Positions 36,490 through 47,016 of a DNA stretch of 64,000 nucleotides are shown here, one piece after another. Location of the stretch: positions 15,227,822-15,291,821 of the forward strand of contig NC_135570.1 of NCBI RefSeq assembly GCF_964340395.1, read 5' to 3'. Both the position numbers and the translations under genes were made by a program. Source of the stretch: Glandiceps talaboti (Eukaryota > Hemichordata > Enteropneusta > Spengelidae). Numbering within the stretch: the stretch's first letter is position 1; each line of letters opens with the position of its first letter. The notes beneath the pieces were generated by a model that worked only from the letters and a program-made list of their open reading frames with translations, did no database searches and was not told the origin of the DNA.

Positions 36490-36902
36490 GTGTGTCCATA
36501 ATACATCATTTCTCACTGAATCTCAGACATTCAATTTCTGATTTCTTTCAAACCTGGCACAAAGGTGACATGTCATATGGGATAAACTTATCAAACAATA
36601 TCTTATTGAGGCAATTGAAAATAGAAAAGAGTTACTTTGTAAAACTAATATAGAATAGTTTTAGCGGTGAGATTTTCTGACTACTAACATTTGAGGCATA
36701 TTTGTTTTTATTTTCGTTTTATCAATCTTCTTACCTCACTTTGGTTTGTTTTGTTATGTTTGTTCCATATTTGTAGTAAAAAATCAATATTTACGGCATA
36801 ACACAGTCAGAGACTTCATTCTATATTTGATTGTCAATTGTTCTATTTTGATGTTTCTATGCCCACGGTGAAAAGATCTATTGATCAGAAAATTGGTTGG
36901 TT

Positions 36903-37402
36903 GTTTAGTTTTGTACTATTGTGGAGGATATATGGACATGATAACATGTTTAGTTTTGTACTATTGTGGAGGATATATGGACATCATAACATGTTTAGTT
37001 TTGTACTATTGTGGAGGATATATGGACATCATAACATGTTTAGTTTTGTAGTATTGTGGAGGATATATGGACATGATAACATGTTTAGTTTTGTACTATT
37101 GTGGAGGATATATGGACATCATAATATGTTTAGTTTTGTACTATTGTGGAGGATATATAGACATCATAACATGTTTAGTTTTGTAGTATTGTGGAGGATA
37201 TATGGACATCATAATATGTTTAGTTTTGTACTATTGTGGAGGATATATAGACATCATAACATGTTTAGTTTTGCAGTATTGTGGAGGATATATGGACATC
37301 ATAACATGTTTAGTTTTGTAGTATTGTGGAGGATATATGGACATCATAACGTGTTTAGTTTTGTAGTATTGTGGAGGATATATGGACATCATAACGTGTT
37401 TG
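36903..37402 (+). repeat. 45-bp minisatellite, 11 units, open in one frame
   Basis: Unit blocks are TTTAGTTTTGTACTATTGTG and GAGGATATATGGACATCATA. The frame 36838-37437 is 199 codons with a 15-residue repeat, MFSFVLLWRIYGHHN. Units differ by single bases giving L/V, G/R and M/V changes and no stop. The frame has no recognised homologue, and the unit length (a multiple of three) suffices to explain it. Confidence 0.95.
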
Positions 37403-38673
37403 TGCAACATTTGACATTATCTAGCAACTGTATATAGACTGAGATATGTCATATTGTATGTTCTGTTGATCCTCATCAACATCCATTTAGCTTCATGCAT
37501 ATTTAATCTTACTGTAGTAGTTGTATTTAATACAGTGAATTTCACAATACTGTGTAGCTTTTTTGCAATAGCAAGATCACATTCTTAGCTACATTTAGTC
37601 TAAATGAAATAAACCATTTAAAAGTATTGCAACTCCATGCAGACATTCAGGCACCAATGTTTTTCTTAGTCTCAAACACTCGATGAAGAACGTGTAAAAT
37701 GTCCTTTGCGGTGTTCCTTTGAAGTCTGTATGGTGGCATGTGTGGTTCATTTCACTTAGACAAAATGTAGCAAGAAACTGTACTCATTCAATCTTGCTAC
37801 ATTATCTTAAAGTGTAGCATGTCCAGTTTCTTGTTGGTTTCTGCTTGGTTGTATCAAACAGAAAAGCTGCATGGTAATGTGAAATTCACTGAATATTTCT
37901 ATCATTTTTACACAGATTAATCAGTTTTTCAGTGACAGTTACATTTGATATCTTTCACTCTCCAGTATCTCATTGTGTTTGAATGGTAAAGAAAAGAAAG
38001 TAGGGGCACATCTCATCAAATACTATAACAAATGTCGGAATTCTTTTGTGCATTTTTTTACTGCAAAACTGAAGTTGTATACTTTTTAAACAGAATAATG
38101 ACAGCTGGCTCAGATAGCTTCCAGCTACCAGTACAGAATAACAGATGGAAAATCTTTCCATGAATGTTCAAAGAAAGTGGCTAACAGCATTTTCTGTTTG
38201 CCATTTGAAACTTCAGTTCCTCAGGGAATGTTTTCAAAAATAACTTGAGGTTTTAAAATGCTGTTATGGCCAAATTACTCTAAGGATAAACCATAGCTCA
38301 AAACATCCTGTGGTACTTGTTTTTCAGTAGTTTCGTATACATGTTGATGATCACTATGATAATTTCAGTGGAGAGGATAGTGATCGTAGAGAACATCAAC
38401 AGGGCTAGATTTGTTTTTCAAGGACTGAAATAATACCATATTAATACTTGTCATAAGGTTTTAAGAAATCTGCAATTATGACATCAATCTCTAACTTAGA
38501 CTAAAGGTCTGTACAAAATTATTGGATGTTGTCACCCAGTAAGATCTAACTGTTTGATAGTAGAATTGTATTCCTGTATCATGTATAATCATGATATACA
38601 ACGTTAGGGTGACCCTTTTTAGCACAATTAACTGAACTAATAAAGTTCAGTAGTGCTATGGGCATGGTGCAGT
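37403..38673. other. Non-coding, nothing recognised
   Basis: AT-rich unique-looking DNA without recognisable genes or repeats. Confidence 0.4.
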
Positions 38674-39125
38674 GTCTGTCTGTCTGTCTGTGTGTGTGTG
38701 TGTGTGTGTGCGCGTGCGTGCATGCGTGCGTCTGTGTGTGTCAACGTCTTAAACTTAAGAACTGTATGACATTTTGCCCTGGTGTTTGATGGGGACATTA
38801 CTTGTTGTGTCTTGGTTGAGAAATTATTCAAAGCAAAATGATTGCATCACAGGTGTGTGATTTCGGTCATTAAGAATTGTTCCTGACATCAATGATATGC
38901 AAATTATGTCTGAAAATATGGCTTTTTTGTTAAAAATCCTTTATTTCAAAAACTGTTTTAATTGGGCTGAAATTTACTTGGGATGCACCCAGGGATGTGT
39001 AGATGAAGGTGCATTCACAACATGATCATCCCATCAGCAATATCCAAATTAGGTCTAAAAATCTCAATATTGATCAAAAACTTATATCTTGAGAAGGTGA
39101 ATGGGGCTGAAACTTGGTGGGGATG
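38674..39125 (+). repeat. GT-headed dispersed repeat
   Basis: A (TGTC)n/(TG)n head (38674-38745) followed by CTTAAACTTAAGAACTG and later TTGGGCTGAAATTTACTTGG and GGGGCTGAAACTTGGTGGGG. A similar arrangement occurs at 53555-53790 (AACTTAAAATGAGAACTG, TTTCAAATTTGGCAGGGACA). The distal part resembles 51690-51950. Confidence 0.6.
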
Positions 39126-39139
39126 TTTCTGTTATGTAA

Positions 39140-40500
39140 TCATAACTGTACCATAATTAAAATGTAACAGTGCTGCATGTACACATAACTGTACCATAAT
39201 TAAAATGTAACAGTGCTGCATGTACACATAACTGTACCGTAATTAAAATGTAACAGTGCTGCATGTACACATAACTGTACCGTAATTAAAATGTAACAGT
39301 GCTGCATGTACACATAACTGTACCATAATTAAAATATAACAGTGCTGCATGTAAACATAACTCTACCGTAATTAAAATGTAACAGTGCTGCATGTACACA
39401 TAACTGTACCGTAATTAAAATGTAACAATGCTGCATGTACACATAACTGTACCATAATTAAAATGTAACAGTGCTGCATGTAAACATAACTGTACCGTAA
39501 TTAAAATGTAACAGTGCTGCATGTACACATAACCGTATCATAATTAAAATGTAACAGTGCTGCATGTACACATAACTATCATAATTAAAATGTAACAGTG
39601 TTGCACGTAAACATAACTGTACCGTAATTAAAATGTAAGTGCTGCATGTACACATAACTGTACCGTAATTAAAATGTAACAGTGCTGCATGTACACATAA
39701 CTGTATCATAATTAAAATGTAACAGTGTTGCACGTAAACATAACTGTACCATAATTAAAATGTAACAGTGCTGCATGTACACATAACTGTACCGTAATTA
39801 AAATGTAACAGTGCTGCATGTACACATAACTGTACCGTAATTAAAATGTAACAGTGCTGCATGTACACATAACTGTACCATAATTAAAATATAACAGTGC
39901 TGCATGTAAACATAACTCTACCGTAATTAAAATGTAACAGTGCTGCATGTACACATAACTGTACCGTAATTAAAATGTAACAGTGCTACATGTAAACATA
40001 ACTGTACCATAATTAAAATGTACCAGTGCTGCATGTACACATAACTGAACCATAATTAAAATGTAACAATGCTGCACGTACACATAACTGTACCGTAATT
40101 AAAATGTAACAGTGCTACATGTAAACATAACTGTACCATAATTAAAATGTAACAGTGCTGCATGTACACATAACTGAACCATAATTAAAATGTACCAGTG
40201 CTGCATGTACACATAACTGAACCATAATTAAAATGTAACAATGCTGCACGTACACATAACTGTACCGTAATTAAAATGTAACAGTGCTACATGTAAACAT
40301 AACTGTACCGTAATTAAAATGTAACAGTGCTACATGTAAACATAACTGTACCAGAATTACTATGTAATGTAGCAGTGCTACATATAAACATAACTGTACC
40401 AGAATTACAGTATGTAATGTAGCAGTGTTGCATGAAAACATAACTGTACCAGAATTACAGTGTAACAATGTAGTGCTGCTTATACACATAAAGAGTGCTG
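39140..40500 (+). repeat. 43-bp minisatellite, about 31 units
   Basis: Unit blocks are ACATAACTGTACCATAATTA and AAATGTAACAGTGCTGCATG, then TAC. Variants CCATAA/CCGTAA and TACACA/TAAACA recur in the same order in separate parts (compare 39300-39480 with 39860-40020), indicating block duplication. The last units are degenerate. Confidence 0.97.
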
Positions 40501-40685
40501 CGTAAAAAACAGCATTTCTTCATATTTTTAATATGGCATTACGATCGGTTGTAATGAAAATATAGCGTAATTGTCATATGTTTCTTTTGTGATGAGTGAC
40601 TTTTATGACACCATTACAGAGTGCATTAAACTTTATGGCAGTGGTAACAATGTTTGCTTTCTCTTTTATATATTCATCATGCAGA

Positions 40686-40953
40686 CAGCAATTCTTGGTA
40701 CCTGCAATAACATATTTTACCTCATGCTAGGGAGTCAACAAGAAGGATGACTTATTGTCAGTACTTGTGATAACATATTTTACCTCATGCTAGGGAGTCA
40801 ACAAGAAGGGTGACTTATTCTCAAATGAGCCTGTAAAAATGCATATGTAATGCATGAAGTGGTAGCATGGTGTCGACCAAGAAATTGAGTGATTGTTACT
40901 TTTATGACAAACCTAGGTGGTACATTTCTATTGCAGGTACCAAGAATTCTCTT
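40686..40953. mobile_element. Small TIR element with internal duplication
   Basis: AATTCTTGGTACCTGCAATA (left) and TATTGCAGGTACCAAGAATT-like (right) are inverted. Inside, AACATATTTTACCTCATGCT plus AGGGAGTCAACAAGAAG is tandemly duplicated with a period of about 62 bp. Confidence 0.7.
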
Positions 40954-41394
40954 GAACAGTATCGATGGACGACGTATGGAAAGAGTCTTGCATAATATAT
41001 CAGATACATAACGCCATCAATCACCGTTTTGACAAACTTACATGTAGTGTATTTTGTATCACTTTTCATGCTTTATAGATAGCAGTTCTTTTAATTTGTT
41101 TCTTTCCCGTAATCCTGGGTATTAGTCATATTGATGGTAATGATACCTGTTAGGATACACAAAATAATAATATTAACGTTCCTTTGTGAATATATTGAAG
41201 TCCTTGATGCATCCAAACTACAACATCAATACAAAGTTGTTTTCCTTTCAGTTATAAATGTTTATCCAATATGGCGTGAAACAAGTCTACATTACAATTC
41301 ACTCCTGACTGCACAAACAAATGATAGAACCAAATATTGATATTTTAGGGATGTATGCTACCTGTATAAAAAAATGTCCCATAGGGCTATGTCC

Positions 41395-41510
41395 CACAGG
41401 ATTCCAATGAATTATCAATTGTGTCCAGTGGGAATAAGCCAGTAGACAGACATGGGACGTCAATTGGATTATGTCCAGTGGGAATACCTTGTAGACAGAC
41501 ATGGGATTTC
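41395..41510 (+). repeat. Short tandem duplication, about 60 bp
   Basis: TGTCCAGTGGGAATA and GTAGACAGACATGGGA occur twice in order. Confidence 0.8.
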
Positions 41511-42149
41511 AAGTATAATTTGGAACAGAATCCTATCGACCTAAGTATAATGTTTTTTCAGGGACAGTAAAAATAGTTACAAATGGTGTTTTTGCTAAGC
41601 TTGAGAGACTTAGTACTGAAATGGAGAAAGGACATAGTTTTCCTTAGCTCTACCCTATGATTTTGTTTCAGAACTTACCATTGTAAAGTGAATGGGAAAC
41701 CCAAGTACTTCCCACCTTCAGCAAAAATATGGACAAATATATTGGCAATGTACCTATACTATAGATACGTTGCCATGGTTTTTCCTTTCTCACTAATCAC
41801 ACTTATGTATGTATAGAAAAATATCTTTATTTTAATGCATTGGCAGAAACTGTACATATGTAGGTACCTATAACCTGGTTTGTTTGACCTTTCTAATCTA
41901 ATGGTCACTGGTTGTCTGTACACTGAATGTACAGGAAACTGTTAATTTTGCCAGAATTTCATTCTTTCTGTTACCAGGGTTCTATTGCCTTGGGATAAAT
42001 CTCAGACCACCAAACAAAGTGAGCTAAGGATAAATGAAATTAAAGTATGCAGATTTGATTTTCTCTTCTGTGTCACTAGAGATTCAACCTAACTTTGAGA
42101 TTATAAATACTAGCCATCGAGTCAATATGACACCATTTGTCACTAAGTG
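41511..42149. other. Non-coding, nothing recognised
   Basis: No gene is recognised. One X-box-like GTTGCCATGGTTTT lies at 41769-41782, and a minus-strand ATG|GTAAGTTC donor-like site lies near 41667. Confidence 0.35.
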
Positions 42150-42279
42150 ACTAAGAAGCTGGGCGAGTGTTCCTTTTCTTACACTGCTCCTTAAATTTGG
42201 AACAGTCTTCCCCCACAGTCTTTGTCACTCTCATTCTAAGTCTGCCTTCTGCTCTGCCCTTAAAACTTACCTATTTTAA
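42150..42279 (+). pseudogene. Non-LTR retrotransposon (LINE) reverse transcriptase C-terminus, degraded
   Basis: The translation reads CSFSYTAP, stop, IWNSLP and then, after a one-base shift in a run of C at about 42210-42214, HSLCHSHSKSAFCSALKTYLF before TAA at 42277-42279. The pattern [F]S..AP.LWNSLP...S...FKSALKTYLF is the well-known C-terminal end of reverse transcriptases of several animal LINE clades (CR1, L2 and relatives). The in-frame stop and the single-base insertion mark it as dead. It is a typical 5'-truncated remnant, and no upstream RT blocks are visible. The clade cannot be fixed from 35 residues. Confidence 0.75.
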
Positions 42280-42708
42280 TCGGAGAACAGGCAAACTATA
42301 AATTCACTTTGTTATTATTACTATTATTAGATGTAACTGTAACTATGTCCAAGCTGATAACATTATTTCTGTTAAAGCAAGTTCTAGATCAAGGCTATGT
42401 ATGACCAGAAACACAAAACCAGAAAATCTGCATCAAAGTTTATGAGGCTATGTTGTAGCTGAAAAGAAGACTTCTACAGTAACGTAGAATGCACTTTGGA
42501 AATAAACTCTGTAAAATTGTTGCTGTTGCTATGGTAATGAAAAACCTCATCAATTCTCAGTTACAATCAATAAAAAAGCTAAGGTCACTTTACAAATTTT
42601 GGAGATATTTGTATAATTATACCTTATAATCAGTATGACTGTTTCTTTGTGTGATGATTAATCTCCCAGAGGATAAGATGATAAAACTGTAAGTGTAACT
42701 CATACCTT
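42280..42708. other. Non-coding, nothing recognised
   Basis: AT-rich, possibly the LINE 3' UTR at its start. Contains an X-box-like GTTGCTATGGTAAT at 42535-42548. Confidence 0.35.
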
Positions 42709-42797
42709 GGTAAAAAAAATGATTGTGTTTCCAATAACATATGGCCTCAGAGAATAAGTTAGATGTAGGTAGGTTGGGATTTTAATTTATTTGGCCT
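42709..42797 (-). repeat. Dispersed repeat family B, copy 2 (reverse)
   Basis: The reverse complement of 6351-6441 in its central part, with TTGGCCTTATAAGG at the end. That motif also resembles the termini of family G. Confidence 0.6.
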
Positions 42798-42840
42798 TAT
42801 AAGGTTTGAAGTGTTTTCATTTAGAATAGCAGAAAGGACA

Positions 42841-43221
42841 TTTAGATGGTTAATATCCCCCAATATTTGTCTTCGTTCAACGAAGGGAAATACGAATGAC
42901 CTAAGGGGTCTTTGTAACTACTAATTGCTAGACAAGTAGTGACAACCGTTAGAGCAAGAGTATTTTCCAGCTGAATGAAGAAAAGTATTGGAGAAAAACA
43001 TAATTATATCAGTGCCAGTAATATCAAAGAAAATCGGGGAAAGTAATGGTAATTTTCAACGTTTTGATGTTTTGTATTTCGAACAAAGTGGAACCAGTGA
43101 CGTAGACATGTGTTGTTGTGACATAGATACATGTTGTTGTGATATAGACTTGCATTGTGACGTAGAATGACCACAGTATATATTCCATATGTATTGTTCA
43201 ACTTGGCTTGTGCATGGTGTA
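42841..43221 (+). mobile_element. Palindrome-headed MITE family E, copy 4
   Basis: The head CCCCCAATATTTGTCTTCGT is paired with GAAGAAAAGTATTGG. In the tail, a 21-bp subunit (GTGACGTAGACATGTGTTGTT) is present three times in decaying form, then GTAGAATGACC, ATATATTCCATAT and TTCAACTTGGCTTGTGCATGG. Confidence 0.85.
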
Positions 43222-43321
43222 AAGTGTCTTTATTCAGTCAATAGAGAGAGTGAATATTCAGTTGAGAAAAAGACTTATAGTCAGGGAGAGAAACAATAGA
43301 AAAATCAGTATTATTAAACCA

Positions 43322-43732
43322 CCAAATCAAATCATATCAATTCAAATCAAATCAAATCAAATCAAATCAATTCAAATCAGATCAAATCTATTCAAATTAA
43401 ATCGAATCAAATTGAATCAAATCAATTCAAATCAAATCAAATCAAATCATATCAAATCAAATTGAATCAAATCAAATCAATTCAAATCAAATCAAATCAA
43501 ATCAAATCAATTCAAATCAAATCATATCAAATCAAATTGAATCAAATCAATTCAAATCAAATCAATTCAAATCAAATCAAATCGAATCAAATTGAATCAA
43601 ATCAAATCAATTCAAATCAAATCAAATCAATTCAAATCAAATCAAATCAAATCAAATCATATCAAATCAAATTGAATCAAATCAATTCAAATCAAATCAA
43701 ATCAAATTGAATCAAATTGAATCAAATCATCA
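43322..43732 (+). repeat. (AATCA)n-type repeat
   Basis: About 410 bp of ATCAA/AAATC pentamers with regular TTCAA, TATCA and TTGAA interruptions. The two frames across it (all IKSNQ-type residues) are incidental. Confidence 0.97.
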
Positions 43733-44058
43733 CTAACTTTTTCACTACCCCCCTGTGCTTATAATTTGAAAGCTACTCTTCTGCATTAATTTCTATCCTA
43801 GACTTTTGATTGTGACATGAAATAACATCTTTGTACCAATATGAAATTCAAAATCTACTAAATCTGATTCTGTTCCACAGATCTTTCCTCCTGTCTACCA
43901 CTGGCAATGATAAAGACCCATAATTCAATCCCAGGCTCTAATAGGGTTATCTTACCTTTGGAGCTAAAGAGTGATTTTTTTTGTTCCGGACTAACTTTTT
44001 CATTATCATCTTTCCTAATTAAGGGTCTAACATCTTTTTTGTTTTGTTCTGTTTTTAG
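43733..44058. other. Intron end before the coding exon
   Basis: No gene is seen. The last 30 bases are the pyrimidine tract and branch region for the acceptor at 44058. Confidence 0.45.
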
Positions 44059-44240
44059 GACTATTGCAGCGTGTGTATAACGTATACTGATGAAAGACGT
44101 GTGAAATCTACCAATTGACAACTATTATAGACTTCATTCGTGGCATAACAGAATTATCTACTTGGCTGTGTTGACAACATAGACTTCATTTCATAGCATA
44201 AGAGATTTGTCTACTTGACTGTGTCCACAACACATACATC
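44059..44240 (+). other. 5' UTR part of the exon at 44059-44364
   Basis: Contains a degenerate direct repeat (ATAGACTTCATT...GCATAA...T(C/T)TACTTG occurs twice) and the short upstream ORF ATG-AAA-GAC-GTG-TGA. The need for an upstream exon implies that transcription starts further left, possibly at one of the candidate exons at 14136, 21014 or 28143. Confidence 0.45.
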
Positions 44241-44364
44241 ATGGGAGACAAGAATGCCAACTCTTACGTGACGACAATGGAGAACGTCTATTCAGGCAGC
44301 ACATCATCGTTACCACAGATACCGTCTAAACTTGTCAAGGTGTTTCTGAGCTGTCACCAGTCAG
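44241..44364 (+). CDS. First coding exon of an unrecognised gene (partial)
   Basis: The exon appears to run 44059-44364. A strong acceptor (TTTGTTTTGTTCTGTTTTTAG, ending at 44058) and a donor TCAG|GTAAAA (44364/44365) bound it. The ATG at 44241 follows an in-frame TAA at 44199-44201. A four-codon upstream ORF (44090-44104) lies in the 182-base 5' UTR segment. The exon gives 41 complete codons and ends in phase 1. The peptide starts MGDKNANSYVTTMENVYSGS and ends SKLVKVFLSCHQS. The KVFLS strand near the exon end resembles the first beta-strand of TIR/SEFIR-type domains or of the N-terminal domain of NACHT/WD-repeat proteins (KVF(V/I)SS...). This is a weak, short match, and I do not assign a family. 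No following exon was identified up to 64000, so the next intron is probably longer than 19 kb or the exons were missed. Confidence 0.6.
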
Positions 44365-44594
44365 GTAAAAAGGAAATTCATTTTCTTAGAATTGTACCAG
44401 CAACTTTGTAATTGTTTTTATGTACCATAGTCCTGATATCCAAGGTTATTGGGTTAATTATAAATTTGTACCTGATGGTTGTCTACTACTCGAGAGTAAT
44501 ACATATACTTTGAAGGTATTTCACATTTTCTCTTGTAAAATAAAAACAATTTAATACAACAATAAATGTTCATGGACTCTAGGTTCATACTTAT

Positions 44595-45234
44595 TAATGA
44601 AAATTTCTACTCACAGAGTCAAAATATTTCTTGGAAGCGTATCCCCAAAGTTTTGGCGACGTCTTATCAACATCGTCAGGGGTATACGACAATAGGCTAT
44701 TTGTCACATGTCTTGGAAGAGACACATGAAATGTGCTTGAGAGAAATAGTTGGGATCTCCGTGCTTGCATCCCGGTTTTAATTGGGCTTCCTTTGGTGAA
44801 TACATATGGCTTCCTTCAACCTGCGTCTGTAAAATTGATCTTCTTTATCCAAGATTTTTAACATTTTTCATATCACTTGATTTGTGTTGTGACTTCTCCA
44901 AATATCCTCCTGCTGCTGATAATGGTTGATGGCCACTAACATATGTATTCACCAAAGGAATCCCACTCTAAACCAGGGTGCAGACATGGAGATCCAAGCA
45001 GTTTCTCTCAAGCTAATTTCACATGTCTCTTCCAAGACATATGACAGAAATAGCCCATTGTAGTACACCCCTGACGACGCTGACAACATGTCTCTTCCAA
45101 GACATATGACAGAAATAGCCCATTGTAGTACGTCACCCCTGACGACGCTGACAAGATGTCAGCGAAAATTTGTGATTTATATCCATGAAATTTTTGACTC
45201 TGTGTCAGAGTAGAAATTTTCATTACTTAACAAT
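44595..45234. mobile_element. Long foldback element with internal tandem duplication
   Basis: The left arm 44595-44808 and right arm 44945-45234 are inverted copies (AATGAAAATTTCTACTC, ATGTCTTGGAAGAGACA, GAATACATATG). In the right arm a block of about 80 bp (CATGTCTCTTCCAAGACATA ... CCCCTGACGACGCTGACAA) is tandemly duplicated. Frames on both strands arise from the palindrome. Confidence 0.85.
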
Positions 45235-45261
45235 TTAGTAGTGAAGTAATAGATGAAAATT

Positions 45262-45344
45262 GATGATGTACATATATGGAAGTAGTATGTACATATATGG
45301 AAGTAGTATGTACATATATGGAAGTAGTATGTACATATATATAC
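45262..45344 (+). repeat. 21-bp tandem repeat, about 4 units
   Basis: ATGTACATATATGGAAGTAG repeated, ending in TATATATA. Confidence 0.95.
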
Positions 45345-47013
45345 AAGAATTGTTTGGTTTTATATGTATAATATATCTAGACAATTCACACAGATGAAAA
45401 CTAAATGGTCTCAACAAAACTGACTAGCTTTCATCCTGTTTCCTGTTAATAAATATGATCATGTCAGTAAATGTGACAACATGAGGAAAGGAAAGTTAAG
45501 GTGTAACAATCTCAGTCCAAAAGATGTGTGTGAACAGAAGGTCGAAGTAGGAAAAGTTAAATCAACAGTTAGTTAGATAGTTAGTTATTATAAGTTACAG
45601 AGATATAGTGGAATAATATCTTCACCAGAGGAAAATAGTGTTCAATGTTGTATTTATGTCTGTGAGAGGGTGATTAAAATGCCTGCCTGGTTGCCAATGC
45701 ATATGAATAAATATATTGTTAATGAAATCACAACACACTTTCAAATGTAGTGTGTATAAAAAACTGAGTGAATTTGACATATTATGAGAGGATAGGGGTA
45801 AAAAAAAGTAATAGGAAAAAAAAAAGAATTAAAAAAATTTCTGCAGGTATTAACTACAATGGCCTAGTTTCCCTTTGTATGTGTTATGTTTCTTACTGTA
45901 TAAACATATAATGTACCATGGCAACTATGTAATTGCACAGTGCAAGGACGTTTCTGATTATTGTATAGGTTTTTATTTTTATCCATGACAGAATCCTCAT
46001 GCAGAATTTCATTGCTTACGATTTTATGGGAAATCTTCCATGTAAGTTGAAAAAGATAAATCATGTTGCGAACTATACAATGGGGAGCTGATGTGGGTGC
46101 CGATGATCCAGTTACCATAGAAACTGTCATTGTGAAGTACTTGTTACCAGACTATGTTGTGAGGTACTTGTTACCATGACAACAATGTGGTTGATTGAAG
46201 CAAAAATGAAATGTGCGATTTGTTACTGTCTACATGTATACTACAAAATGAATAGCACAGACAGATTATGACTAAAATTATTTTAAAAAGAGGAAAAATG
46301 ATAAATTACCATAATGAACATCATATTCTAGTCATAATAATGGAATTAATATAGTTTTTGTTAGTGTGCCATGTCGCATGGCGTTAAGGTATATTTTCTT
46401 TCATTTTAGACGGGTCAGATGAAATTTTGTGTGTGAAAAATAAATCTTTTGTCCAAAAAAGATTAACCAAAGACATTAAAAATGTTCTCTTTTCCTGCGT
46501 TCAATAAATCATTGTTTTCAGGGTAAAGCCCATAGATGCTTTGACAGTAAAATGAGCAGTGTTTACTTTCTTTGTGACATCTGTTCTCTTTGTTTGGATA
46601 ATTATGTTGTAATATTGTTTTGTTAAATGAAACTCTAACAATATCTGCTATTTTTGTGTAATGACAATTTTGTAATAATAATATGCCTAAATATGTCCAT
46701 CAGATCAGTAAATAAAAGTAATGGTAGTTCTACCGGTAGTTACATGCACGTAATGAGAACTGTTAGTTATGTAATAAGAACTAGTTATCACTGTACAGGA
46801 AATTGAAGTCACTGTGGTGTAAGTTTTATAATACTCATGGGATGTGACATTTTTTACTTAAAAGTAGTTGCATTTTAAGCCCTAAACTAACAACGACAGA
46901 GGCATCCCACACACAGCAGGGTTCAACAGTGTACCTAATCTGTACCTAATATAATTTCTACCAATCACCTTTTTTAGCTGTTATGTTGAAATAGGACACC
47001 ATCAGTGATTCTG
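45345..47013. other. Non-coding with several X-box-like sites
   Basis: No gene is recognised. X-box-like sequences are GTACCATGGCAAC (45913-45925), GTTACCATAGAAAC (46111-46124) and GTTACCATGACAAC (46170-46183). Confidence 0.4.
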
Positions 47014-47016
47014 TTA

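Noticed and set aside
40965-41078. 37-codon frame MDDVWKESC... after an acceptor-like TTGCAG
   Set aside because: The TTGCAG belongs to the terminal inverted repeat of the 40686-40953 element, and the frame has no donor or homology support.
43250-43710. IKSNQ-repeat frames
   Set aside because: Translation of the (AATCA)n array.
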